Shown here: piece after piece, positions 54,590-64,000 of the stretch
Numbering within the stretch: the first letter of the stretch is position 1
Layout of the letters: every line of letters starts with the position of its first letter
NCBI GenBank assembly: GCA_944332075.1
Contig: CALVJL010000003.1
Location: 1 to 64,000, forward strand
DNA: 64,000 nt
Source of the DNA: an uncultured Bacilli bacterium
Lineage (GTDB): Bacteria > Bacillota_I > Bacilli_A > RFN20 > CAG-449
Direction of reading: 5' to 3'
Notes under the pieces: generated by a model
The model's database searches: none
Told to the model about the DNA's origin: nothing
The model's input: the letters and a program-made list of their open reading frames with translations, nothing else
Made by a program: the position numbers and the translations under genes

Positions 54590-55873
54590 ATGGCAAATTA
54601 TCAAGTACAAAGAGGAACATATGATGCGTATTATGAAGATGCGTATTATATCCACGAAATAGAAGATTTATTAGGTACAATCGCCCAAACATACGCCTTT
54701 AGTGAAATCGTTACCCCAATTTACGAGCAAACCGAGTTATTTACTCGCTCAGCTGGTGAAGGCAGCGATATCGTGACCAAAGAAATGTTCTCTTTTACCG
54801 ACCGCGGTGGAAGAAATATTACAATGCGTCCAGAATTAACCGCAGGGGTTATTAGAGCAGTTGTCACCAATAAATTATACGCAAATAGCGATTTACCATT
54901 GAAGCTATATTACTGCGGACCGGCTTTCCGCTATGAAAGACCGCAAAAGGGTAGATATCGCCAATTTACTCAGTTTGGAGTTGAATGCGTTGGGGTTAAT
55001 TCATATCTTAACGATGTCGAAGTCATCACTTTAGGATATCGCGCTTTAATGGAATTAGGTTTCCCTCACGTTATTTTGAAGATTAATTCTTTAGGCAATA
55101 AAGAATCTCGTCAAAAGTATATGAAAGCTCTTCGCGAATATTTTGCAAATCATATTCAAAATATGTGCGATGACTGTAAACACCGCTTTGAAACTAATGT
55201 TTTACGCATCTTAGACTGCAAAGATCCAGATGATCAAAAAATTATTCAAGATGCTCCAAAAATAGAAGATTATCTCGATCAAGAATCTAAAGATTATTTT
55301 GATAAAGTTAAAGCGATGCTCGATGAAGATCAGATTCCTTATGAAGTCGATGACACTTTAGTTAGAGGTTTAGATTATTATTCTCACGTCGTCTTTGAAT
55401 ATCACTTTATTGCTGAAGATGGAACTTCACTAGGCGCGATTGCTGCTGGTGGCCATTATGATAATTTAGTTAAAGAGATCGGTGGTCCGGAACTATCAAG
55501 TGTCGGTTTAGCAATCGGCATTGAAAGAGTATTTACTTTATTAAAACAAATCACTCCTGAAAGATTTAGTAAATTGACTGTTCCAGTTTATCTAGCGCAT
55601 ATCGGTGAAGAAGCTATTGATCATACATATTTGCTCATGCAGCACTTGAGAAATGATGGAATGATTGAATGCGATATGACATTTGAAAATAAAAATCTCT
55701 CAGCTCAAATAAAAATTGCTAATCGTAAGGGTGCAAAATTATTGATTATCGTCGGTGAAGATGAGATGAAAAAGTATGCTTATCAAGTCAAAAACCTTGA
55801 AGAAAAAACGCAAGAAGTCGTTGAATATGATAAGTTAATCGATTATATCAATAATTTGGAAATAGAATATTGA
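54590..55873 (+). CDS. hisS: Histidyl-tRNA synthetase
   Basis: The 427-residue class II synthetase has YQVQRGTYDAYYED at the N-terminus, YCGPAFRYERPQKGRYRQFTQFGVE (motif 2), LVRGLDYYSHVVFEY (the histidine A motif) and GLAIGIERVF (motif 3), then the anticodon domain. It needs the G-1:C73 pair of tRNA-His, as seen in the tRNA at the left end. A GAGG site precedes the ATG; aspS follows. Confidence 0.97.
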   Translation: MANYQVQRGTYDAYYEDAYYIHEIEDLLGTIAQTYAFSEIVTPIYEQTELFTRSAGEGSDIVTKEMFSFTDRGGRNITMRPELTAGVIRAVVTNKLYANSDLPLKLYYCGPAFRYERPQKGRYRQFTQFGVECVGVNSYLNDVEVITLGYRALMELGFPHVILKINSLGNKESRQKYMKALREYFANHIQNMCDDCKHRFETNVLRILDCKDPDDQKIIQDAPKIEDYLDQESKDYFDKVKAMLDEDQIPYEVDDTLVRGLDYYSHVVFEYHFIAEDGTSLGAIAAGGHYDNLVKEIGGPELSSVGLAIGIERVFTLLKQITPERFSKLTVPVYLAHIGEEAIDHTYLLMQHLRNDGMIECDMTFENKNLSAQIKIANRKGAKLLIIVGEDEMKKYAYQVKNLEEKTQEVVEYDKLIDYINNLEIEY

Positions 55874-55884
55874 AGGTGAAAAAA

Positions 55885-57636
55885 ATGTTAAAAATGGAAG
55901 CACGTGACCATACCAATGGTGAATTAAGACTTTCCGATGTCGGTAAAACTGTTAAACTTATCGGCTGGGTCAGCAAAAGAAGAAATTTAGGATCGCTTGT
56001 TTTTATCGATTTACGCGATCGTTATGGTTATACGCAAATCGTCTTTGAAAGCGAATCATTCCCAGAAGCCGCTAAAATAAGAAATGAGTATATTATTGAG
56101 GTTGAAGGAGAGGTCTGCAAGAGACAAACACCTAACCCGAAATTGCCTACTGGTGAAATTGAAGTAAATGCTAAAAAGATCACTATTATTAATTCAGCTA
56201 ATACAACTCCGTTTATCATCGCCGATGAAACCGATGCTTTGGAGGATACTCGTTTAAAATATCGTTACCTCGACTTACGCCGCCCGATGATGCAACGCTA
56301 TTTGATGAACAGAGCTAAGATTACTAAATCAATAAGAGAATATCTCGATAATCAAGATTTTATCGAAATTGAAACGCCTATTCTCACTCTATCAACCCCA
56401 GAAGGAGCTCGTGATTATCTCGTTCCTTCAAGAACTCGTAAAGGTTCTTTCTATGCTCTTCCACAATCACCACAACTTTTCAAACAACTTTTGATGATTG
56501 GTGGATTAGAAAGATATTATCAAATTGCTAGATGCTTCCGCGATGAAGATTTAAGAGCCGATAGACAACCTGATTTTACTCAAGTTGATATTGAAACTTC
56601 TTTCTTATCACAAGATGAAATTTTAACCTTACTCGAAGGTTGTATTAAAAAGGTTTGGAAAGATGTCTTAAATATTGATATTGAGACTCCTTTCAGAAGA
56701 ATCCCTTGGAAAATTGCGATGGGCAAATATGGTTCAGATAAACCTGATACCCGTTTTGATCTTTTCTTAAATGACATTAAGGAAGATATTTCAGGAATTA
56801 CTTTCCAAGCGTTAGCAGAAGCGGAAGATGTTAGAGCTTTAGTTATTCCGCATCAAGCAGCAGAGACATCGCGTAAAGTTGCTGATTCCTTAAATGATAT
56901 TTCAAAGAAATTTGGTATCAAACAAGTAACTACTTTAAAATTTGTTAATGGAGAAATTACCGGATCATTTACTAAATTCTTAAATGATGATATCAAAAAG
57001 AAACTTATTGAACATCTCGGACTTAAAGAAGATGATTTATTAATTATCGCTGGTGGCAGCTTTAATCATGTTTGTTTTGCCTTAGGAGCGATTAGAAGCT
57101 TCTACGCTAAAAAGTTAAATTTAATTCCACCACATTCCTTTGATTTCCTTTGGGTTGTCGATTTCCCACTCTTTGATAAACTCGATGATGGCAGCTACAC
57201 TTCTGAGCACCATCCATTTACTCGTCCAAGAAAAGAAGATGAACAATATCTTGATACCTGCCCTGAAAAGGTTCTTTCTGCAGCATATGATATCGTTATC
57301 AATGGCTATGAAGCCGGCGGTGGATCGCTAAGAATCTATGATCAAACCATGCAAAAGAAAATATTTGAAATTCTTGGATTTACCGAAGAAGATATTAAGA
57401 GAAAATTTGGTTTCTTCGTCGATGCTTTCCAATATGGTACCCCACCTCATGGCGGAGCAGCTTTCGGACTTGATCGCTTAACAATGATTATCTCAGAAAC
57501 TGATAATATCCGTGATGTCATCGCCTTCCCGAAGAATCTCTCTGCTGTCTGCCCAATGTCCAATGCTCCAATGCCAGTTGATGAACAACAGCTTAAAGAT
57601 CTCGGAATTAAAGTCGTTACAGAGGAGGACAAGTGA
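55885..57636 (+). CDS. aspS: Aspartyl-tRNA synthetase
   Basis: The 583-residue protein begins at ATG 55885 after AAGGTGA. It has an N-terminal OB fold, then DFIEIETPILTLSTPEGARDYLVPSR (motif 1), FRDEDLRADRQPDFTQVDIE (motif 2), a GAD insertion domain, and GAAFGLDRLTMII (motif 3). It is the bacterial type. Its TGA overlaps the next ATG (TGATG). Confidence 0.97.
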   Translation: MLKMEARDHTNGELRLSDVGKTVKLIGWVSKRRNLGSLVFIDLRDRYGYTQIVFESESFPEAAKIRNEYIIEVEGEVCKRQTPNPKLPTGEIEVNAKKITIINSANTTPFIIADETDALEDTRLKYRYLDLRRPMMQRYLMNRAKITKSIREYLDNQDFIEIETPILTLSTPEGARDYLVPSRTRKGSFYALPQSPQLFKQLLMIGGLERYYQIARCFRDEDLRADRQPDFTQVDIETSFLSQDEILTLLEGCIKKVWKDVLNIDIETPFRRIPWKIAMGKYGSDKPDTRFDLFLNDIKEDISGITFQALAEAEDVRALVIPHQAAETSRKVADSLNDISKKFGIKQVTTLKFVNGEITGSFTKFLNDDIKKKLIEHLGLKEDDLLIIAGGSFNHVCFALGAIRSFYAKKLNLIPPHSFDFLWVVDFPLFDKLDDGSYTSEHHPFTRPRKEDEQYLDTCPEKVLSAAYDIVINGYEAGGGSLRIYDQTMQKKIFEILGFTEEDIKRKFGFFVDAFQYGTPPHGGAAFGLDRLTMIISETDNIRDVIAFPKNLSAVCPMSNAPMPVDEQQLKDLGIKVVTEEDK

Positions 57637-58961
57637 TGAACTTTGCATCTTATAATCTAGAAAGAAATCTTCTTTCTGCATTACAAGATCTAGGTTATGT
57701 CACCCTGACCCCTATTCAGGAAGCAACTTTGCCAAAGGCTTTAAAAGGAGAATCTTTCATTGCCAAGGCGGAAACCGGTTCAGGGAAGACGCATGCCTAT
57801 CTTGTACCGCTTATTAACAATTTAAATCATAATTCTGCATCTTTGCAGGCAATTATTCTCGAGCCGACAGGTGAATTATGCCGTCAGGTTTATAACTTTG
57901 CTAAAGAGCTTAGCAATCTTACTAAGGATTTTAATGTTGAATATTATTACCAATCATCAACCCTAAAAGAAGCAAGAAGCTATTCATTGCCAACCATTAT
58001 GGTTATGACTCCTGGAAAACTCTTAGAGCTGATTAAAAACCATTTAATCTCGCTTTCTGAGGTCTCTTCGTTAGTTCTTGATGAATCCGATATGCTTTTT
58101 GAAGGTGAAGCTAAAAATCTAATGGAAGAAGTTTTAAGCTATATTAAAGCTAAACAAAAAATGATTTTTACTGCGACGATGAAAGAACATGAGATTAATG
58201 CTTTAAAAAAATATTTTGGAATAAATAAATATTATGAAGTCAGTAAAAATTATACATCTAAAAATGTTCTTCACCATTTTGTTGATATCAAACATCGGGA
58301 TAAAGTCAAAGCTCTTGAACTTTTCCTCAAGATAAAAAAACCATACTTTGCGTTAGTATTTCTTAGCAAGGTTAAAGAAGCAAAACAAACTTATCAACAG
58401 CTCAATGATGATGGTTTTCCGTGCGCTTTATTAAGTTCAGAATTATCTGACCGCGAGAGAAAAAATCTTCTCAAACGGATTAACGATGGTGAATTTTCAT
58501 TAGTTATTTGCTCAGATTTAGCTTCGCGCGGCCTTGATTTCCCATCCGTTAGCGATGTTATTTCTCTCGATATACCGCGTTCAATAGATTATTATTATCA
58601 CCGCGCGGGAAGAACTGGCCGATATAAAAACAGAGGGGATTCATATATCTTCTATGATGATGAATTAAATAAAGATGCAAAAAAGACATTAGAAAGCAAG
58701 CTCACTTTCGATTATTTAATCTTACGTGATGAAGGCCTTAAAGAAGATAAAAAACGGGTAAACCAACCTAAGAAGAGAAATCTTGAACTGGAAAAAGAAA
58801 TCAAAAAGGCGGTCAGCAAAGTTCGCTCAAATAAAGTTAAACCAAATTATAAAAAGAAAATGAGAAGAGCTGCTGAAAAAGCAGTTAAGCAACATAAAAG
58901 AGCGATTATCATTAAAAATTTAAAATCTAAAAGAAAGGCTTTAGCTAGCGTTGATAAATGA
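57636..58961 (+). CDS. DEAD-box RNA helicase, CshB-like
   Basis: The 441-residue protein has the Q motif (YVTLTPIQEATLPKAL), AKAETGSGKT (Walker A), LVLDESDM in the place of DEAD (motif II reads DESD), FTATM (motif III) and HRAGRTGRYK (motif VI), with a basic C-terminal tail of Lys and Arg that likely binds RNA. The DESD motif is a conservative DEAD variant. ATG 57636 follows GAGGAGG. It is likely in ribosome assembly or mRNA turnover. The tail is about 90 residues. Confidence 0.93.
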   Translation: MNFASYNLERNLLSALQDLGYVTLTPIQEATLPKALKGESFIAKAETGSGKTHAYLVPLINNLNHNSASLQAIILEPTGELCRQVYNFAKELSNLTKDFNVEYYYQSSTLKEARSYSLPTIMVMTPGKLLELIKNHLISLSEVSSLVLDESDMLFEGEAKNLMEEVLSYIKAKQKMIFTATMKEHEINALKKYFGINKYYEVSKNYTSKNVLHHFVDIKHRDKVKALELFLKIKKPYFALVFLSKVKEAKQTYQQLNDDGFPCALLSSELSDRERKNLLKRINDGEFSLVICSDLASRGLDFPSVSDVISLDIPRSIDYYYHRAGRTGRYKNRGDSYIFYDDELNKDAKKTLESKLTFDYLILRDEGLKEDKKRVNQPKKRNLELEKEIKKAVSKVRSNKVKPNYKKKMRRAAEKAVKQHKRAIIIKNLKSKRKALASVDK

Positions 58962-59431
58962 TTGAAAAAGCTTATTTACGCATTTTTAATAAGTCTTTTC
59001 GGGTTATATCTGAAAATCAGCAAATTATTGAAATTTATCCATCTAACGAGTTTTTGCAAATCCAAGAAGGATATGCCGCGGAATGCGTAAAACAGTTAAG
59101 AGAATACTTTACTGGGAAAAGAAAGCAATTCTCTTTAAATATCGCCTTGCCAGGAACAGAAAATGAAAGGAAAGTATATCGTTTGCTTTTGTCTATCCCA
59201 TACGGTCAAACTATTACATATCAAGAATTAGCTAAACTCTACGGAAACATTAACTCATCGCGGTTTATCGGTAATTGCATGCGTAAAAATCGTTTGCTAT
59301 TTATCTTGCCGTGCCACCGAGTTGTCAAAAAAAACCGAGCAGGAAATTATTTGCTCGGTGAAGAATTTAAAATTTGGCTATTAAATTTAGAGAAATCACA
59401 TATTTTTAATTTCATTCATAAGGACGTCTAA
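58958..59431 (+). CDS. ogt: O6-methylguanine-DNA methyltransferase (Ogt-type)
   Basis: The 157-residue protein carries PCHRVV with the acceptor Cys, YGQTITYQELAKLYG (helix-turn-helix) and NRAGNYLLGEEFKIWLLNLEK. It repairs alkylated bases by a suicide transfer. It overlaps the helicase stop (ATGA) and converges on ispG with a 36-base overlap. Confidence 0.93.
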   Translation: MIEKAYLRIFNKSFRVISENQQIIEIYPSNEFLQIQEGYAAECVKQLREYFTGKRKQFSLNIALPGTENERKVYRLLLSIPYGQTITYQELAKLYGNINSSRFIGNCMRKNRLLFILPCHRVVKKNRAGNYLLGEEFKIWLLNLEKSHIFNFIHKDV

Positions 59432-60448
59432 GGCGTCCTTTTCTTCTATTGTTTTATAGATTTGACCTTTTTTGAAGATGACGTATTTTCCTTTTCCTCC
59501 GGCTAATCCAATATCGGCATGCTTTCCCTCACCAGGACCATTGACTATACATCCCATTACTGCGACAGTAATTTTTTTATTAATTTTATTTAATTCTGCA
59601 GAGACTTTATTAGCTAATGAGATTAAATCGACCTGAGTTCTGCCGCAGGTTGGACAAGAGATTAATGTTGGATAATTATCATATAAACCCAAATCGTGCA
59701 ATAAGCGTTTGCAAGCGATTATCTCTTCGCAAGGATCATCTGATAAAGAAATTCTAATTGTGTCACCGATTCCTTCAAGAAGAAGAGGAGCTAAACCGGC
59801 TGCCGAACGGATTAAGCCAATTTCTTTAGTTCCAGCTTCGGTAATCCCTAAATGTAATGGATATGGAAAAACTTTACTAGCTTCGCGGTAAGCGGCAATG
59901 GTTGTTAATACTGATGATGCCTTAAGAGAGATTACAATATCATAGAAACCTTGACTTTCAAAATAATCAACGTATTTTTTAGCTAATGAAACAATACCTC
60001 TTGCAGTTACTTCATCATTATTTTGCTTAAGTGTTTCTTCATCAAGAGATCCAGAATTAACACCGATTCGAATAGCTACATGTTTTTCCTTAGCTTTATC
60101 TAGAACGAGTTTGACCTTTTCTAAACCACCGATATTTCCAGGATTAATTCTTATTTTATCAATGCCGTTATCCATCGCTAATAAAGCTAAACGGTAATCA
60201 AAATGGATATCTCCGACTAGAGGAATTGAAATTTGTTTTTTTATATCCGCGACAGCTTTTGCGTCAGCTTCATCCATAATTGAACAGCGAATCATCTCAC
60301 ATCCTAATTCAGTTAATTTTTTAATTTGGGTGACAACCTCGTCCACTTTGCTGGTTTTAATATTACACATCGACTGAATGACAACCTTATTTTGATGGCC
60401 AATTTGAATATTTCCGACTTTAATTGCGCGAGTTTCTGTTCTTTTCAT
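59396..60448 (-). CDS. ispG: 4-hydroxy-3-methylbut-2-enyl-diphosphate synthase
   Basis: The 350-residue protein has the GcpE N-terminal TIM barrel (VVIQSMCNIKTSKVDEV, GDIHFDYRLAL) and cluster cysteines in ISCPTCGRTQVDL and MGCIVNGPGE. It makes HMBPP for IspH. It is short, as in other non-plant IspG. A run of pairing bases near its end coincides with a terminator for the convergent gene. Confidence 0.96.
   Translation of the reverse strand: MKRTETRAIKVGNIQIGHQNKVVIQSMCNIKTSKVDEVVTQIKKLTELGCEMIRCSIMDEADAKAVADIKKQISIPLVGDIHFDYRLALLAMDNGIDKIRINPGNIGGLEKVKLVLDKAKEKHVAIRIGVNSGSLDEETLKQNNDEVTARGIVSLAKKYVDYFESQGFYDIVISLKASSVLTTIAAYREASKVFPYPLHLGITEAGTKEIGLIRSAAGLAPLLLEGIGDTIRISLSDDPCEEIIACKRLLHDLGLYDNYPTLISCPTCGRTQVDLISLANKVSAELNKINKKITVAVMGCIVNGPGEGKHADIGLAGGKGKYVIFKKGQIYKTIEEKDALDVLMNEIKNM
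59420..59446 (+). terminator. Terminator in the ogt/ispG convergent overlap
   Basis: AAGGACG / CGTCCTT with a TCTAAGG loop is followed by TTCTTCT. It covers the ogt stop codon and lies within the last codons of ispG on the other strand. Confidence 0.55.
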
Positions 60449-60609
60449 ATCTAAAACCTTTCAAAATGATTTGATAACTTAATTATAATAGAAAAAAATC
60501 ATCGATTAATAAAAAATACTAATTATTTCTGTAAAAAGTAAATTTTGTTATGGAAATTAATATTATTACTATGATAAAATACCTATTGTGAAATTGGAGG
60601 TGTCCAAAA

Positions 60610-60762
60610 ATGGCTCGTGATAACATTATTTTACAATGTACCGAATGCGGCAATCAAAACTATACAAGTACCAAAAATAAAAAGGCCCATCCTGAAAGAA
60701 TGGAAATCAAAAAATATTGCCCAAACTGCAACCGCATGACCGTTCATAAGGAAAAGAAATAG
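60610..60762 (+). CDS. rpmG: 50S ribosomal protein L33
   Basis: A 50-residue protein starting [18 protein letters not shown] and ending TVHKEKK. It has two CxxC pairs (CTEC, CPNC), so this is the zinc-binding (C-plus) form. TTGGAGG lies 6 bases before the ATG. A likely -10 TATGAT lies at about 60570. It belongs to the large ribosomal subunit. Confidence 0.95.
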   Translation: MARDNIILQCTECGNQNYTSTKNKKAHPERMEIKKYCPNCNRMTVHKEKK

Positions 60763-60780
60763 AGCTGAGGCTCTTTTTTT
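60761..60780 (+). terminator. Terminator after rpmG
   Basis: AGAGC / GCTCT with a TGAG loop is followed by six T residues, directly after the rpmG stop. Confidence 0.8.
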
Positions 60781-60786
60781 GTGTTT

Positions 60787-61428
60787 ATGGAAATTAAAGT
60801 CTTTAAAAAATTCCCATTATTTAGTGCTCAAAGTTATTTGCTCATTAAAAATGACAAAGCTCTATTAATTGATTGCGGCTACCTTAGCGATGAATTATTA
60901 GAAGCTCTTAATAGAGTGACATTATGCGGTTTAATAATTACCCATGGTCATTTTGATCATATACGCGGCATTGATAATTTAAAAAAACTCTATCCTGATT
61001 TAAAAATTTTTTATAATCAGACTAATACTGATTTTTTAAGTAATCCGATTAATAATTGTTCGCGCTTTGCTAATCAAAATGATGTCATTATTAATGCGAA
61101 AACTATTTCTTTAAGTGAAGGAGTTCATTCTGTTGGTGAATTTGATTTTGAAGTTATTTATACACCTGGTCACACCAAAGACAGTATGTCGATTCTCTTT
61201 CCAAAAGAAAACGTCATTTTTACTGGAGATTTTTTGTTTCCGCGGACGGTAGGGAGATATGATCTACCGACATCATCAATCAGTGATTTAGAAAAGTCAT
61301 TAAAAAAGATTAAACCTTATATTAATGATGAACTAACCATCTACTGCGGGCATGATCAAGCCACAAACGGAAAAAGAATCTGCCATGAAAACCGATATAT
61401 CATTGATATATTCAATAAAACATTTTAA
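60787..61428 (+). CDS. Metallo-beta-lactamase-fold hydrolase (GloB-like)
   Basis: The 213-residue protein has the HxHxDH motif as THGHFDHIRG near residue 59, YTPGHTKDSMS, FTGDFLF and a C-terminal YCGHDQAT, all ligands of a binuclear metal site. It resembles glyoxalase II-like thioesterases, but the substrate is unknown. The ATG at 60787 is chosen; GTG 60781 is adjacent. A role in methylglyoxal detoxification is only inference. Confidence 0.87.
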   Translation: MEIKVFKKFPLFSAQSYLLIKNDKALLIDCGYLSDELLEALNRVTLCGLIITHGHFDHIRGIDNLKKLYPDLKIFYNQTNTDFLSNPINNCSRFANQNDVIINAKTISLSEGVHSVGEFDFEVIYTPGHTKDSMSILFPKENVIFTGDFLFPRTVGRYDLPTSSISDLEKSLKKIKPYINDELTIYCGHDQATNGKRICHENRYIIDIFNKTF

Positions 61429-61474
61429 AAAAGTATTATTTTTGCTAGAATAATAAAGAATTATAGGAGGAATT

Positions 61475-62038
61475 ATGGTAAACGTTACTGAAGTTAGACC
61501 AGGAAATGCATACGCCTGGGAAGGAGAAATCTATAGCTGCATCGATATTGATCTCAATAAGACTGCAATGGCTAAGATGAAAGTAAAAATCAAATCAAAG
61601 AATTTACGTACCGGAGCTGTTCTCGATATGTCATTCATCGGTGGTGATAAAGTAGAAATCTTACACCTCGATAAGAAGAAAATGGGTTATCTCTATGATG
61701 ATGAAGATTTTGTCTATTTCATGGATAACAACACTTATGAACAAGTATCAATTGCTAAAGATCGTTTAAAATGGGAACTCAACTTCCTTAAAGAAGGTAC
61801 TGAAGTTGAAATCCTTGATTATGAAGGAGAAATGCTCGGTATTTCCTTACCAGCAAAAGTCGCTTTAACAATTACTGAGTGCGAACCAGCAGTTAGAGGT
61901 GATACTGTTAATAAAGCTATGAAGGATGCTTATCTCGAAACTGGTTTAAAAGTTAGAGTTCCATTATTCATCGAACAAGGAGAAAAGGTCTGGGTCTTTA
62001 CCAATGATGGTAGTTACGATTCTCGGGCTAACGACTAA
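61475..62038 (+). CDS. efp: Elongation factor P
   Basis: The 187-residue protein has an N-terminal KOW-like domain and two OB folds, with AVRGDTVNKAMKDAYLETG in the C-terminal region. It relieves ribosome stalling on proline runs. The modified-residue loop at about residues 30-40 is DLNKTAMAKMKVKI, with Lys29 at the modification position only tentatively. GGAGG precedes the ATG. Confidence 0.96.
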   Translation: MVNVTEVRPGNAYAWEGEIYSCIDIDLNKTAMAKMKVKIKSKNLRTGAVLDMSFIGGDKVEILHLDKKKMGYLYDDEDFVYFMDNNTYEQVSIAKDRLKWELNFLKEGTEVEILDYEGEMLGISLPAKVALTITECEPAVRGDTVNKAMKDAYLETGLKVRVPLFIEQGEKVWVFTNDGSYDSRAND

Positions 62039-62041
62039 TTT

Positions 62042-62326
62042 ATGTGGCAAACAATTCTCTATATATTAATCGGATTAATTGTTGGAGCTGTAGCGACATT
62101 CTTCATTACTCGTTATTTCTTTACAAAACAATTAAAAGAGAATCCTCCGATTACTGAAAAGCAAATCAGAGTTATGTTCCAGAGTATGGGTATGCGTCCT
62201 TCTGAAGCAAAAATTCAACAAGTCCTTCGTTCTATGGGAATTCAACCATCGACGAATCAAGAAAAAAAGCAACCATACATCAACGAAAATAAAAAGAAAA
62301 ATAAAGAAGATTCTCAAGGTAAATAA
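62042..62326 (+). CDS. UPF0154 (YneF-like) membrane protein
   Basis: The 94-residue protein has one N-terminal membrane helix (ILYILIGLIVGAVATFFITRYF) and then KENPPITEKQIRVMFQSMGMRPSEAKIQQVLRSM, the signature of the YneF/UPF0154 family of Firmicutes, plus a basic tail. The function is unknown. It starts 3 bases after the efp stop. Confidence 0.9.
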   Translation: MWQTILYILIGLIVGAVATFFITRYFFTKQLKENPPITEKQIRVMFQSMGMRPSEAKIQQVLRSMGIQPSTNQEKKQPYINENKKKNKEDSQGK

Positions 62327-62329
62327 TTT

Positions 62330-62355
62330 AAGCCCGTTAATCGGGCTTTTATTTT
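62330..62355 (+). terminator. Terminator after yneF
   Basis: AAGCCCG / CGGGCTT with a TTAAT loop is followed by TTATTTTT. Confidence 0.82.
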
Positions 62356-62388
62356 TATTAACAAAGTATAAAGTAAAAAAAAGAGGAA

Positions 62389-63123
62389 TTATTTATCCTC
62401 TTTTTCATTTTCATTTGAACAGTTAGATTCAGTTGAAGATGTTTTCTTCATTAACCATTTAGCTTTGTTTTCAGTTCCGTTTATTAATCTAGCGATATTT
62501 TGATGATGCCTTAAGATTACGTAAAGAGCCACGAAGATTAAAAGCAGAGAGTAATAAATATCACCAACCATCGCAAAATTCATAAACATTTGTGAGAAAT
62601 TAGGAATAAAGGAAACTCCAGCGACAACTATTCCGGCGGCCATTGAACCGACTGAAACGTATTTAGTAGTAAAGAAGAAGAGAGCAAATGCTGCAATACC
62701 GATTAATGCGAAAAGATAATTTGTAGCGAATAAAATTCCAAACATGCAAGCAACTGCTTTTCCTCCGCGAAATTGAAAGAAAACAGGGAAAGTATGGCCT
62801 AGACATGCTCCAACCCCGGCGATATAGACTAAATAAGATGGGTTAAGATATAAAATTTGATTGACCGCTGGTATTCGAGCGATAAGCAAGACAATCCACA
62901 TTGCAATCATCGTCTTAAGCATATCTAAGATAATTGTAATTAAACCGATTTTTTTGCCAAGGACTCTACCGGTATTTGTCCCACCGGCATTATGTGATCC
63001 AAGAGTACGAACGTCGATATGAAAAAATAGCTTTCCGATAATAACCCCGTTAGAGATACTACCAAAAAGATATCCAATAACTAGCGAACAGATAACTGAA
63101 AGTATAATACTAAGAGCTTCCAT
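62389..63123 (-). CDS. plsY: Glycerol-3-phosphate acyltransferase PlsY
   Basis: The 244-residue polytopic protein has GSISNGVIIGKLF, GSHNAGGTNTGRVLGKK and FRGGKAVA, the three conserved loops of PlsY. It transfers acyl groups from acyl-phosphate to glycerol-3-phosphate in the membrane. It is a little longer than most, with a charged C-terminal tail of about 25 residues. Confidence 0.95.
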   Translation of the reverse strand: MEALSIILSVICSLVIGYLFGSISNGVIIGKLFFHIDVRTLGSHNAGGTNTGRVLGKKIGLITIILDMLKTMIAMWIVLLIARIPAVNQILYLNPSYLVYIAGVGACLGHTFPVFFQFRGGKAVACMFGILFATNYLFALIGIAAFALFFFTTKYVSVGSMAAGIVVAGVSFIPNFSQMFMNFAMVGDIYYSLLLIFVALYVILRHHQNIARLINGTENKAKWLMKKTSSTESNCSNENEKEDK

Positions 63124-63264
63124 AAGAGTTTACCTCCGTTTATCTATTATACTGATTTTTTTAAATTTGTAATATATAAATATCCTCTTTTAAAAAATAG
63201 GCATATTTTTAAAAAGTGCAAATTAATAATGAAAATTGAAGTCGATAATATTTTACTTATTTAA

Positions 63265-64000
<736 letters not shown>

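Overview
The window is a chromosomal segment of a low-GC Gram-positive bacterium of the Bacilli type, probably a gut-associated lineage near the Erysipelotrichia/Mollicutes border (inference). Support: AT-rich codon use, GGAGG-type ribosome binding sites, hrcA-grpE-dnaK-dnaJ under two CIRCE operators, a T-box on thrS, a DnaB/DnaI primosome pair, the ybeY-cdd-era-recO-glyQS-dnaG-rpoD-trmK order and a UPF0154 (YneF) protein. TGA ends several intact genes, so the standard bacterial code applies rather than the mycoplasma code. MEP-pathway genes (ispG, ispH) are present.

Layout. Positions 1-4.8 kb form an accessory region starting at a tRNA-His 3' end. It holds an insertion-sequence end remnant, a frameshifted serine-recombinase tail, a LysR-flavodoxin-aldo/keto reductase-lipoprotein flavodoxin redox cluster that looks richer in GC than its surroundings, and an orphan hsdS cassette cut off at both ends in conserved hsdS repeats. 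4.8-8.3 kb carries a PH-domain membrane protein, then a glycerophosphodiesterase-MFS pair and a HAD phosphatase on the minus strand. 8.3-15.3 kb is the most unusual part: a 1211-residue TIR / NACHT-like / leucine-rich-repeat protein built like a plant NLR, translationally coupled to an Eis-like acetyltransferase, next to a convergent small serine recombinase and a solo N6-DNA-methylase-like protein with a degenerate catalytic motif. This looks like a candidate defence locus.

15.4-29 kb holds cyclophilin, a CofE-like ligase, a nuclease-fused Fe-S helicase, lepA, a degenerate Fic protein with a winged helix, hemW and the heat-shock operon. Three tRNA genes (Ser, Ile2, Met) lie on the minus strand at 29.1-29.4 kb. 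29.6-38 kb holds a nicotinamidase-like hydrolase, pyrophosphatase, tex, T-box-thrS, a ROK kinase and pyk. 38-50.7 kb is replication, ribosome maturation, repair and sigma factor: dnaB, dnaI, a C39 peptidase/membrane protein with a hairpin over its start, ybeY, cdd, era, recO, glyQS, dnaG, rpoD, trmK, a Nif3-like gene and ispH. 50.8-64 kb holds apt, relA, an RluD-type synthase, hisS, aspS, a DEAD-box helicase, ogt, ispG, rpmG, an MBL hydrolase, efp, yneF, plsY and the 5' part of eno.

Most of the window is core housekeeping with tight overlaps of the ATGA and TAATG type. The novelty is concentrated in 1-15.3 kb and in a few islands: the Fic-like gene, the CofE-like gene, and the C39/TMD protein with its start-site hairpin.
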